Assembly: GCA_003524095.1 (NCBI GenBank)
Contig: DOEE01000003.1
Span: 656,219 to 720,218 of the forward strand
Source: Clostridiales bacterium
GTDB taxonomy: Bacteria > Bacillota > Clostridia > Christensenellales > UBA1242
DNA length: 64,000 bases
Direction: 5' to 3'
The notes below the pieces were generated by a model. That model saw only the letters and a program-made list of their open reading frames with translations. It was not told the origin of the DNA and ran no database searches. A program made the position numbers and the translations under genes. Shown here piece after piece: positions 18,435 to 26,943 of the stretch (position 1 is the stretch's first letter; every line of letters begins with the position of its first letter).

Positions 18435-19493
18435 ATGAAAAAAATTGTTTTTACTGGCGGTGGCACTGCCGGACATATTATGCCAAACCTAGCACTTATC
18501 CAAAATCTCAAAAACTACAAAATATATTATCTAGGTTCAAATGGAATGGAAAAAGAAATTGTTTCTAAGCACAAAAATATTACTTTTGTTGAAATTCCAA
18601 CAGTTAAATTTATAAGAAGTTTAACACTCAAAAATTTACTTATCCCATTTAAACTAATAAAAAGCATTAGCACCTGCAAAAAGATATTAAAGGACATCAA
18701 GCCCGATATTGTCTTTAGCAAAGGCGGGTATGTCTCAGTTCCGGCATGCTTGTCCGCATCGAAACTAAATATTCCTGTACTCACCCACGAAAGTGATTTA
18801 ACTGTAGGTCTTGCCAACAAAATTATAGCAAAAAAAGCCAAGTATTTATGCTGTAGTTTTAGAGAAACAGCAAATTCTTTTGGTAAAAACGCAATTTTTA
18901 CTGGTTCGCCCGTTAGAAATGAAATATTTAATGGCAACAAAAATATAGTGTTCAAGCGACACAATATTACCAAAAACCTTCCAATAATCTTGGTAGTTGG
19001 CGGAAGTTTGGGTGCAAAAGCAATTAACGATGCTATATTTGGTAGCATATCTAAACTTGCCCAAAAATATTTTATCATACACATAGTAGGAAAGAATAAC
19101 TTAAAACAAACAAAAACTCCGACTAAAAATTATATTCAAATTGAATTTTCTCAAGATATAGAAGATTATTTTGATGCAAGTGATATTGTTATCTCAAGGG
19201 CGGGAAGTAATACCATTTTTGAATTACTCGCAATCAAAAAACCAATGATACTTATTCCACTACCCAAAGACTCTAGTCGGGGCGACCAAATTTTAAATGC
19301 GCAAAATTTTGAAAAACACGGACTAGCAAATATTATTTATCAGGAAGATTTAAATACTTCAACATTACTAAACAAAATTAATTACACTTTACAAAACAAA
19401 GCAAAATACATATCAGCAATGTCAAAATTAAAATTTAGTTGCGGAAATGAAAAAATAATTTCTTTAATTGATAAAATATCCACCAACAAATAA
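18435..19493 (+). CDS. murG: UDP-GlcNAc:undecaprenyl-PP-MurNAc-pentapeptide GlcNAc transferase MurG
   Basis: A 352-residue GT28 enzyme that adds GlcNAc to lipid I to make lipid II on the inner membrane face. The N-terminal loop is GGGTAGHIMP (residues ~9-18), the acceptor-side motif is THESDLTVGLANK near residue 122, and the donor-binding C-terminal domain has VVGGSLGAKAIND near 188 and SRAGSNTIFELLAI near 253. The HESD version of the motif is typical of Firmicutes MurG. Start ATG has GGACGGAGCAAG upstream. It stands alone on the plus strand, away from the dcw cluster genes, and faces the ddl/murF-like pair. Confidence 0.93.
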   Translation: MKKIVFTGGGTAGHIMPNLALIQNLKNYKIYYLGSNGMEKEIVSKHKNITFVEIPTVKFIRSLTLKNLLIPFKLIKSISTCKKILKDIKPDIVFSKGGYVSVPACLSASKLNIPVLTHESDLTVGLANKIIAKKAKYLCCSFRETANSFGKNAIFTGSPVRNEIFNGNKNIVFKRHNITKNLPIILVVGGSLGAKAINDAIFGSISKLAQKYFIIHIVGKNNLKQTKTPTKNYIQIEFSQDIEDYFDASDIVISRAGSNTIFELLAIKKPMILIPLPKDSSRGDQILNAQNFEKHGLANIIYQEDLNTSTLLNKINYTLQNKAKYISAMSKLKFSCGNEKIISLIDKISTNK

Positions 19494-19603
19494 TACATAT
19501 TTATTATTTTTGTTGCATACTTATACAGTTGTATAAGACATGTATATAGAGATGTTCTCATTATAATACAACAACTCAAAAATACGAAATATTGTTGTTA
19601 TAT

Positions 19604-19631
19604 CAAAAAAAATCCCAATATTTTATTGGGA
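19604..19631 (-). terminator. Terminator after ddl
   Basis: An 8-bp stem TCCCAATA/TATTGGGA (19613-19620, 19624-19631) lies 12 nt past the ddl stop. On the minus strand it is followed by eight T. Confidence 0.85.
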
Positions 19632-19642
19632 CAAAAACAAAC

Positions 19643-20770
19643 TTATTTTTTAAAACCAGAAAAACCTTGCTTCAAAACATTTGATTCAAAGGTTTTTTTG
19701 CGTGCTAATTTTTTCTCTTCTCTAATAAGTGCATTCGTTACAAGCAAGTCAATTAATTTTGGATAATTATATATTTCATCAAATAAATAATTTGCCATAG
19801 AACCAGGAATTGTATTTGCTTCATTTAACAAAACATTATCGTTATCGTCTACAATAAAATCAAATCTTACAACCCCAAACATATCGAGTTTTTTATAAAT
19901 TAACCCAGCAGTTGACTTAATTTTAAGTTCTAATTCTTTTGAAATATTGGCTGGACAAATACGTTTCATTGATTCCATTCCATTCGTTGTTGAAACATAT
20001 TTTTGATTAAAGTCTAGTATTTCTTTATGATTAATTGGTTCTTCGGTCTTTGAAAATACAAGTTCGCCTTTATTCAAAAAACATGCAATATTTACTTCTT
20101 TTTTGACATTTATGTATCTTTCTACAACCAATTTGTCATCATATTCAAATGCTTGTATCAAAGCAATATTAATTTCTTCTACACTTTTGCAAACACTAAT
20201 GCCAATACTGCTACCCAACCTAGAGGGTTTAATAATAAACGGCAATCCAAACTCTATTAATTCGTCAATTATTTGTTGTTCATCGGATTCATAATCGTCT
20301 ATACTTACATCAACAAAATCAATTTTGTCAATCCCCAAACCCTTACACAAATAATTAAAAATTATTTTGTCCATAGCCACACTGCTTGGCATTATCGATG
20401 AATTTATGTATGGAATTTTACTCGCTTCTAGAATAGCCGAAATGCTTCCATCTTCACCATTAATTCCATGTAAGCATAGCACTGCTACATCAATATCTGC
20501 ATACTTAGTCAATTTCTTTTTTGAATTAACTTTGTAGAGAGTACTATCATTATTAACAATTCCAACCTTTATGGTTTTTCCAAGATTGTCGGGATAATTA
20601 TCTAGGTCTTTGAGATTTTTGCCCACTCTCCACTGACCCAATTTGTCTATATAAATTGGGATAACATTGTATAAATATTCATTGAGTTTGCCTATAAACT
20701 GCAATCCTGTAATAATAGATATATCATGCTCACAACTCTCCCCACCAAAAAACACAGCAATATTAATCAT
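19643..20770 (-). CDS. ddl: D-alanine--D-alanine ligase
   Basis: A 375-residue ATP-grasp ligase. It contains the N-terminal GGESCEHDISIITG motif (residues 9-22), the HGINGEDGSISAILE segment near residue 100, the ATP-grasp strand FIIKPSRLGSSIGIS near 178, and the metal and catalytic motif RFDFIVDDNDNVLLNEANTIPGSM near 305-328. It makes the D-Ala-D-Ala dipeptide for the peptidoglycan stem. A ~25-residue basic tail follows the usual C terminus. The omega-loop does not let me exclude D-lactate specificity. AAGGAG precedes the ATG and it lies 17 nt downstream of the MurF-like gene, whose product uses the dipeptide. Confidence 0.92.
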   Translation of the reverse strand: MINIAVFFGGESCEHDISIITGLQFIGKLNEYLYNVIPIYIDKLGQWRVGKNLKDLDNYPDNLGKTIKVGIVNNDSTLYKVNSKKKLTKYADIDVAVLCLHGINGEDGSISAILEASKIPYINSSIMPSSVAMDKIIFNYLCKGLGIDKIDFVDVSIDDYESDEQQIIDELIEFGLPFIIKPSRLGSSIGISVCKSVEEINIALIQAFEYDDKLVVERYINVKKEVNIACFLNKGELVFSKTEEPINHKEILDFNQKYVSTTNGMESMKRICPANISKELELKIKSTAGLIYKKLDMFGVVRFDFIVDDNDNVLLNEANTIPGSMANYLFDEIYNYPKLIDLLVTNALIREEKKLARKKTFESNVLKQGFSGFKK

Positions 20771-20787
20771 TATTTACTCCTTAACAT

Positions 20788-22449
20788 TTATTTATAATTA
20801 TCCGGCAAATCATTTTCAATCAAAAAGACATAATCACTAGTGGCGTCATTTAAAATAGGCTTAACTTCCTCAAAATTGTCTACTACGTGAATTTTATTTT
20901 TCGCAAATTTTTTTGATACCAACCCATCTATAATCGACTTTCGATTTTTTCTTTTGACAATAATTACTTCTGTGCAGTAATTAGCAATTATTTTCCCAAA
21001 TTCAAAGTTACATTTGTAATCATCATCACATTCAATAATTCCAGGTGTTACAACCACCTTGTTTTTAACATCAAATAGTTTTAAACTACTTAGTGAATAT
21101 GGCGCAGAATCCAAGTTTGAGTTATAACCGTTGTTTATAATTACTGCACCTTTGTTATTTTTGTTTTTTTCAAGTCTAGCATTAATGGACTTAATTCCCC
21201 TAATTCCCTTGACTATGCTTAAAGCTGAAACGCCCAAGACCATTGCACTAGCTGATGCTAGCAAAATATTTATTACATTATGTATTCCCAAGAGTTTGGT
21301 TTCAACCCTACATACAAATTGCAAATTTTCAAATAAATCAAATGTTGTTTTTTCAGATGTCAATATTAGATTTTTTGCATATACATTATTTCGCTTTGTG
21401 TATTCACAAAAGACTCCTGTTTTGCTATTTTTCAAACTTAAACGATTAATTCTTTTTTTGATGTAAACTTTAAATATTTTAAGTTTGCGTTTTGGCAAAA
21501 CAAAGACTCCGATTTTTTGATAAATAAAATCTTTGTACATATTCACTACATACTTGTTCATCAAATTAAAAACACATGGTTTTTGATATAGATAATCGGG
21601 AAGTTCTTTCTTTGTTTTGTATACATTCTCAATACTGCCAAACGTAGATAAATGTTGTCTTCCAACTGCAGTAACCACACCCAAATCAATATCAACAAAC
21701 TTGCATAGTTCAGTTATTTCGCCACGATTTTTTGCTCCCATCTCACATACAAAAACCTCGTGAGTATTCTTAAGATTTTCATTAATGGATTTTGCAATGC
21801 CAAGTGGCGTATTGTAACTCTTAGGAGTAATAAGCGTGCTAAATTCTTCTCTTAAAATACTTCCCAAAATTTCTTTTGTACTAGTCTTTCCAAAACTACC
21901 TGTAATTCCAATTTTAATTAGTTTGTCATGTTTTCTCAAATTTTTCTTAGCCAAATTAACAAAGTGCGAACCAATAATATGTTCAATAGGAATAAGCAAC
22001 AAAAGAGTTAGCGAATAAATCAAATAAACGATAAAAAACAAAATTGGAAAACCGATTGCTAAATAAAAGTCTTTAATAAAAACTAATAATACAAAACAAA
22101 TGACATGCAGAATTGTCATCAAAACAATTTGTCTTAATACTCTTTTTGTATACTTAATTTTTTTCAAAAATTCAAATTGATTTCCCGCCCATATCCAAAC
22201 AACAACGCTTCCAATTATATATACACACAAAAAATATATATTATCAAAATTAATAATATACATAGAAAGCATTATCACAAAGCACATAAAAACATTAAGT
22301 AAATTATCTTTTACTTTTTGATATAGCCTTGTTAGTACAGATTTTACAACATATCCGTCAAGTTGAGAATAATATATAATATCGCTAGATAACATTATAT
22401 ATATCAAAAACGAAGAAATAACAAAAAGTATATCAAATAACAGTTTCAC
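20788..22449 (-). CDS. Membrane-fused MurF-like Mur ligase
   Basis: About 553 residues. The first ~165 are five or six hydrophobic helices. A Mur-ligase ATPase domain follows, with P-loop GITGSFGKTSTKE near residue 178 and the VGRQHLSTFGS and CEMGAKNRGEI motifs, then a C-terminal domain with NNGYNSNLDSAPYSL, the counterpart of the MurF SYNANPDS motif. The soluble UDP-MurNAc-binding N domain of normal MurF is absent, replaced by the membrane part. Since ddl is the next gene, the enzyme probably adds D-Ala-D-Ala to the stem peptide, but a lipid-linked or different substrate is possible. GTG start with GAGG 10 nt upstream is preferred over a TTG three codons earlier. Confidence 0.8.
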   Translation of the reverse strand: MKLLFDILFVISSFLIYIMLSSDIIYYSQLDGYVVKSVLTRLYQKVKDNLLNVFMCFVIMLSMYIINFDNIYFLCVYIIGSVVVWIWAGNQFEFLKKIKYTKRVLRQIVLMTILHVICFVLLVFIKDFYLAIGFPILFFIVYLIYSLTLLLLIPIEHIIGSHFVNLAKKNLRKHDKLIKIGITGSFGKTSTKEILGSILREEFSTLITPKSYNTPLGIAKSINENLKNTHEVFVCEMGAKNRGEITELCKFVDIDLGVVTAVGRQHLSTFGSIENVYKTKKELPDYLYQKPCVFNLMNKYVVNMYKDFIYQKIGVFVLPKRKLKIFKVYIKKRINRLSLKNSKTGVFCEYTKRNNVYAKNLILTSEKTTFDLFENLQFVCRVETKLLGIHNVINILLASASAMVLGVSALSIVKGIRGIKSINARLEKNKNNKGAVIINNGYNSNLDSAPYSLSSLKLFDVKNKVVVTPGIIECDDDYKCNFEFGKIIANYCTEVIIVKRKNRKSIIDGLVSKKFAKNKIHVVDNFEEVKPILNDATSDYVFLIENDLPDNYK

Positions 22450-22682
22450 AAAAACCAAACCTCAAAATATAATACTTAAATTATATATGATTTTTGTAGA
22501 AATTTTGTAAACTTACATAATTTAGCAATATGCATGTTTTTGTCAATATAGTATAAGTTTTTGTCATAAATATTAATAAAATAAGCAGTATTCTATTTGT
22601 TTTAGACAATTCTACAACAATATAACAAATTAAAATACTAAAATTTTTATCAAGATTATATGACTAATAAAGATAGATGCAG

Positions 22683-23411
22683 TTAACTCTGCTTATCAGT
22701 CATATGATTAATAATTTCGGCAAATTTGTTTTGATTAAACAAAAATGCAAAATGTCCGCCAGAGTTAAATAGCACAATATGAGAATTTCGTATTTTTCGA
22801 TTTAAAACTTTACACATCTTATATGGCGTTTCTTTGTCTTTCTTGTCCCAAATCAAAACACATGGCATAGATATGTATTTTAGCAAAAACTTTAAGTCTT
22901 GATTAACCACCCTAACAAAAACACATCTTAGTGAGTCTTGTGATTTTTTGTAATCGGGACTTCCAAAATTTTTTAGATTTTTCTTGATTAATTTGATATG
23001 CGATAATTTTTTAGCAATTTTGTATGATTTGATTTTTAAATAAGTTTTGAGATTGAATAAATTAATTCCTGCACTCGAAGTAAGAATAATTCCTTCGATA
23101 TTTATATCAAACAAACTACTAAGTATTATTGCAACCCTTCCGCCAAACGAATGCCCCACAATTATAATTTTGTTTACCTTAATTTTTTTTAAAAAAATAA
23201 ATATGTGATAAGCATATTCATATGTATCAAAATAATTTTCTGGCTCGGTCGAGTTTCCAAATCCAAAAAAATCTAGACATATACTTTTTTGATTCGGTTT
23301 TAGTTTTGGGACAAGTTTATCAAAACAATCTTTACTCATTCCCCACCCGTGTAGAAATAGTACTACCGGTTCTTTTTCACCTATCAAACTATAGTCCAGA
23401 TTAATTTTCAT
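22683..23411 (-). CDS. Alpha/beta hydrolase
   Basis: A 242-residue cytoplasmic hydrolase. The oxyanion-hole motif HGWGMSKDCF lies near residue 20, the nucleophile elbow GHSFGG near residue 86, a candidate acidic residue in WDKKDKE near 188, and the catalytic histidine in GGHFAF near 218. The substrate is unknown; size and lid suggest a small ester or thioester. It is translationally coupled to rimI (11-nt overlap) and is the last gene of the t6A-type operon. A weak inverted repeat (ATATGACT/AGTCATAT, at 22658 and 22696) spans its stop. Confidence 0.8.
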   Translation of the reverse strand: MKINLDYSLIGEKEPVVLFLHGWGMSKDCFDKLVPKLKPNQKSICLDFFGFGNSTEPENYFDTYEYAYHIFIFLKKIKVNKIIIVGHSFGGRVAIILSSLFDINIEGIILTSSAGINLFNLKTYLKIKSYKIAKKLSHIKLIKKNLKNFGSPDYKKSQDSLRCVFVRVVNQDLKFLLKYISMPCVLIWDKKDKETPYKMCKVLNRKIRNSHIVLFNSGGHFAFLFNQNKFAEIINHMTDKQS

Positions 23412-23844
23412 TTATATTCATTCCATATATTTTTGCATCAATCAATCCATAATAATTCTTTCGAGAAAACTCATACTCAAATCCCAAATCTTCATAAAAA
23501 TTGATTGCGGTTGAGTTATCCATTCTTACTTCAAGGTGTAATTTTTTGACACCATTTTCTTTGCAAATAGACAAGAGATTGTCTATAAGTTGTTTTCCAA
23601 CTCCTCGTCGCCTAAATTTTGAATCAACAATAATTTTCAAAATATCTGCATCTTCAAACAAAATCGTAGCTACAATATATCCAATCACTTTATCGTCCAA
23701 TGTTGCAACAATAATTTTGTAATAATCAAGATTAAACATCTGAGTTAGACTATCTTGGCTATATTTATCAAATTGTGTTTGCCCCTCAAGCATTAAAATA
23801 TTTGATATATCACTAATTTTTGCAGGTCTTAACAAGATATTCAT
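23401..23844 (-). CDS. rimI: Ribosomal protein bS18 N-acetyltransferase RimI-like
   Basis: A 147-residue GNAT enzyme. The acetyl-CoA binding loop is RRRGVGKQLIDNLL near residue 78, preceded by beta-4 text ADILKIIVD, and the C-terminal ENDLGFEYEFSRKNYY-like strand is typical of RimI (here EDLGFEYEF). Position between tsaB and a hydrolase matches the frequent tsaE-tsaB-rimI order in Firmicutes. It overlaps tsaB by 4 nt (ATGA). RimI acetylates the N-terminus of ribosomal protein S18, though some homologues have wider specificity. Confidence 0.85.
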   Translation of the reverse strand: MNILLRPAKISDISNILMLEGQTQFDKYSQDSLTQMFNLDYYKIIVATLDDKVIGYIVATILFEDADILKIIVDSKFRRRGVGKQLIDNLLSICKENGVKKLHLEVRMDNSTAINFYEDLGFEYEFSRKNYYGLIDAKIYGMNINEN

Positions 23845-24449
23845 TTCAAATTTTTCTCCGCTTGAGATAGTTGCAAATATAGTGGTTCAAATAATTCATT
23901 GCTTTTTTTCTTTAATTTATTTTCAATAGCCAAAAAATAATAACTTGAATAATCAGCGATAACTCTAATATTATTATATTCAATTCCTAGTTCGTCTTGT
24001 TCTTCTTTTAAAATATAAATATCCCCACTAATGTTCGATATTTCTAATTTATTAATTACCCCCATGTCAACAATTTCAAAATTTCTAATATCCGCTTTGT
24101 AACACGTAGTCGATGTACTGTTTAACAAAATTACACCATTTTTTACACCATATCTCAAGACTTCAAAAATATTAATTGGAACAACTGGTTTATTTATGAC
24201 TTGATTAAAACCTTTGATTACAGACATTCCTACTCGTATACCCGTAAAAGACCCCGGCCCCACAACTCCGCTCAAAACATCAAAATCAGATATCTTTAAT
24301 TTTGTTTCGGATAGTGCTTTTTCTAAATATAAGAATAATCCTTCGCTATGCTTAATTTTGTCACTCATATCAAACACAAAATGTTTGTCATCTTTGCTTA
24401 TTAAAATCTTTGCTAATTTTCTAGTAGTATCAATTATAAGAGTATTCAT
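23841..24449 (-). CDS. tsaB: tRNA t6A threonylcarbamoyladenosine biosynthesis protein TsaB
   Basis: A 202-residue ASKHA-fold protein. It has the N-terminal phosphate-like motif IIDTTRKLAKI and the family signature GPGSFTGIRVGMSVIKGF near residues 66-83. TsaB is the scaffold partner of TsaD and TsaE in making t6A37 on ANN-decoding tRNAs; it has no catalytic activity itself. The downstream half is more diverged. It lies 4 nt after tsaE. tsaD is not in the window. Confidence 0.9.
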   Translation of the reverse strand: MNTLIIDTTRKLAKILISKDDKHFVFDMSDKIKHSEGLFLYLEKALSETKLKISDFDVLSGVVGPGSFTGIRVGMSVIKGFNQVINKPVVPINIFEVLRYGVKNGVILLNSTSTTCYKADIRNFEIVDMGVINKLEISNISGDIYILKEEQDELGIEYNNIRVIADYSSYYFLAIENKLKKKSNELFEPLYLQLSQAEKNLK

Positions 24450-24453
24450 TATT

Positions 24454-24879
24454 TCACCTTATTATTTCAAATTTCCTTTTGTTTTCATCAATAAGTTTGA
24501 TATTAATTAAAATATATTTTCCATGCAAAATATCTTTGATATTTTCCGCCCATTCAACAAAAACTAATGAATTTTTGTTGTTATCATACAAATATTCTTC
24601 AATGCCTATTTCGCTCGCTTCCGCACCATTTTTGAGTCTATACATATCAAAGTGATAAATATCAAATCTCTTTGTTTTGTACTCATGCATAAGTGTAAAC
24701 GTTGGACTAGTTATGTTATCTTTAACTCCTAGTGCCTCCAAAACAAATTTGGTAAAAGTTGTTTTCCCCGCACCCAAATCGCCACTTAGCAAAACAATTT
24801 CTCCACCCGTTAATAATTTTGCAAAAGCGGTTGCAAGTTTTTTTGTTTCTTTCAAATTGCTTATTTCAAATGATTCCAT
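24454..24879 (-). CDS. tsaE: tRNA t6A biosynthesis ATPase TsaE
   Basis: A small P-loop ATPase of 141 residues. Walker A is SGDLGAGKTTFTK near residue 35; the switch region ITSPTFTLMHEY follows near 57, and the Walker-B-like FDMYRL and VEWAENI near 80 and 107. TsaE cycles ATP to recharge the TsaBD complex. The ATG at 24877-24879 has AAAAGG upstream and is preferred; an in-frame ATG five codons earlier overlaps the previous stop. Confidence 0.9.
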   Translation of the reverse strand: MESFEISNLKETKKLATAFAKLLTGGEIVLLSGDLGAGKTTFTKFVLEALGVKDNITSPTFTLMHEYKTKRFDIYHFDMYRLKNGAEASEIGIEEYLYDNNKNSLVFVEWAENIKDILHGKYILINIKLIDENKRKFEIIR

Positions 24880-24880
24880 T

Positions 24881-25801
24881 TTAAACCTTTTCATTATTAG
24901 TAGTTTTAAAAATATTTTTAAAAATTATCGGTAATAGTATAGTACAAACAAGAGAAATTATCAAGTATAATACAAACACAATAATTCCACTAGATTTTAT
25001 CCACAAATTATATGCCACAAGAAATAGCCCAAGCACTCCATACAAAATTATACCTTTCAAAAAAGTCTGCAATGGAGTAGATTTTTCTTCGTATCTTATA
25101 TATTTTTTATTAATAAAATACCCAATTGACATGGCTATAAATACAGCAGTAATTTTGTAAACTTTTGCTTTGGATATATCTTTTGTGAGTTCCAAAATAA
25201 AAAATACAATTGCCACAACTGATGACACAATTAACAAAAACCAATACCACTTATCAATTGTGAATTTTTCTTTGAAACTTTGTGGCAAACATTTTAAAAT
25301 ACTCTCAAAAACAATATAAACAACTATTCCACAAGTCGCTCCAACCAGCGTGTCAGTCAAGTAATGTTGTCCAAAATAAAGCCTACTAAACATTACACAA
25401 AGACCCACAAACAACAGTACAAAAAGCGAGATATATTTTGATTTTTTAGTTTTAGAAGTCCTTGCAATTTCGTCAAACCCCATAGTTGCCTGAACAAAGT
25501 ACCCTTGGGAATGTCCGCTCGGAAAACTATATCCACTGGCAGGCAATTTATTTTGAATCAATTCAGAAGCAACATGCGGTCTTGGTCTTTTGATAATATT
25601 TTTAATTACACCATTAATGCCCGCACTCAAAAGATAAATCACGCCATATTTTACTGCAAATTTTTGACTATATAATAGATATAATCCAAGTAGTGCAAGC
25701 ACAAAACAAGTTTCTTCGCCAAGTTTGGTTATACACCAGAGAACTACGTCCAAAAATTTACAAGACAAGCCCTGAACCGCTTTTACAATATTTATTTCCA
25801 T
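24881..25801 (-). CDS. PAP2-family membrane phosphatase
   Basis: A 306-residue integral membrane protein with about eight helices. The three-part PAP2 signature is present: KRPRPH near residue 71, PSGHSQG near 92, and SRLYFGQHYLTD near 140. These conserve the Arg, Ser-Gly-His and His residues that hydrolyse phosphate esters such as undecaprenyl pyrophosphate or phosphatidic acid. A C-terminal extension of three to four extra helices follows the catalytic domain. It precedes tsaE in the same operon with a GGAGTTAAAA ribosome site. Confidence 0.82.
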   Translation of the reverse strand: MEINIVKAVQGLSCKFLDVVLWCITKLGEETCFVLALLGLYLLYSQKFAVKYGVIYLLSAGINGVIKNIIKRPRPHVASELIQNKLPASGYSFPSGHSQGYFVQATMGFDEIARTSKTKKSKYISLFVLLFVGLCVMFSRLYFGQHYLTDTLVGATCGIVVYIVFESILKCLPQSFKEKFTIDKWYWFLLIVSSVVAIVFFILELTKDISKAKVYKITAVFIAMSIGYFINKKYIRYEEKSTPLQTFLKGIILYGVLGLFLVAYNLWIKSSGIIVFVLYLIISLVCTILLPIIFKNIFKTTNNEKV

Positions 25802-25895
25802 TTTTAACTCCTATTTTTTTATATTTTAGCATTTAAAACAATAATAAACAATTAAAATACTAGTTTAACAATTCATTTTTTGTATAAAATTTAAT

Positions 25896-26660
25896 ATGGT
25901 AACAAAAAAAACAAAACTAAGTCAAATATCCAATATTATTTTTGTGATATGCGTAATATTCTGCATTTTCTTTCTTTGGTGCAATTACTATACAAAAAAT
26001 TTGAGAATAACTTTATTTAGTAGCATTATTGTTTCTGTCTCTACACTAATTATTTTAATTCCAGTAGTTAATTTTAAAAATAAAAAAACCAAACAAAAAA
26101 CTAACGATTTAAAAAGTTTAGAAAACTTTGAATTAAGACTTCTTTACTCAAAAGAGACTAGTTTGTTCAATTTTGTAAAAAACGTATTGACAATTAAGAC
26201 CTACACAAAAGTATCCAACTTTCACTACACGTATAACAAAAAAGATTTGTATTTAATTTTAGATAAACTTGTAGACGAAAGTGATTTTTGGAAAATCATA
26301 AGAGACCGAAAACATGAAGATATTGAAGTGGTGTGTATAAGTAAACCAAAACTAACAAACTCTATAAAAAATCTAAATATACTATTTTTGGACTTGGATT
26401 TTTTGAAAAATTATATTGAATTAAGCCCCCAATTTTTAGATAATATTGAACAACAAAAAAAGCCTAAATATAGGCTTAAAGATATTCTTTGCATAGTACT
26501 TAACAAAAGCAAAGCAAAGAGTTATTTTTGTTTTGGATTAATTTTACTTTTTAGCAGTTTGTTTACTCCATTTAGCACATATTATATAATTTTTTCAACT
26601 ATATTTTTTGTACTATCGACAATATGCAGATTTAGCACTCTATTTAAATTAAGTGATTAA
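25896..26660 (+). CDS. Unknown four-helix membrane protein
   Basis: A 254-residue protein. Two hydrophobic segments lie near residues 12-34 and 38-60, a soluble, lysine-rich cytoplasmic part of ~140 residues follows, and two more helices occupy ~207-250. I recognise no family. There is no Shine-Dalgarno: TATAAA (25883-25888) ends only 7 nt before the ATG, so it may be leaderless. Its 3' end overlaps the convergent yhbY by 17 nt. It contains copy 3 of the TGCATAGTAC repeat (ILCIVLN). Confidence 0.55.
   Translation: MVTKKTKLSQISNIIFVICVIFCIFFLWCNYYTKNLRITLFSSIIVSVSTLIILIPVVNFKNKKTKQKTNDLKSLENFELRLLYSKETSLFNFVKNVLTIKTYTKVSNFHYTYNKKDLYLILDKLVDESDFWKIIRDRKHEDIEVVCISKPKLTNSIKNLNILFLDLDFLKNYIELSPQFLDNIEQQKKPKYRLKDILCIVLNKSKAKSYFCFGLILLFSSLFTPFSTYYIIFSTIFFVLSTICRFSTLFKLSD
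26490..26499 (+). repeat. TGCATAGTAC copy 3
   Basis: The only copy inside a plus-strand gene; still in plus orientation, so orientation follows the chromosome and not the gene. Confidence 0.7.
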
Positions 26661-26934
26661 ATTTAGGCTTGGAAGTGTATTTGTATAATAGAATTTTGCT
26701 TCCAATAATGCTTACTACTTCGGCATCACATTTTTCTGCTAGAGTATTTGCAATTTGCTTAATTTCGTCATTTACACTGCGTTGAACTTTGATTTTGATT
26801 AATTCGTGTGCAAAAAGGTTGTCATTTACTTGAGTTATGACATTATCCGTTACACCCTCTTTTCCAACAAAAACCAAATCTTTTAGGTTTGTAGCGATAC
26901 CTTTGAGTACCGCTCTATTTTGTGCTGTTAACAT
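26644..26934 (-). CDS. yhbY: Ribosome-assembly RNA-binding protein YhbY (CRM domain)
   Basis: A 96-residue CRS1/YhbY-family protein. The signature spans LKGIATNLKDLVFVGKEGVTDNV (residues 9-31, including the GxxGV turn) and IKIKVQRS near 47, ending with the SIIGSKILLYKY strand. It binds pre-50S rRNA. It follows obgE by 9 nt, a common pairing of two 50S assembly factors, with ATAGGAGAATAAA before the ATG. Confidence 0.9.
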   Translation of the reverse strand: MLTAQNRAVLKGIATNLKDLVFVGKEGVTDNVITQVNDNLFAHELIKIKVQRSVNDEIKQIANTLAEKCDAEVVSIIGSKILLYKYTSKPKFNHLI

Positions 26935-26943
26935 TTTATTCTC

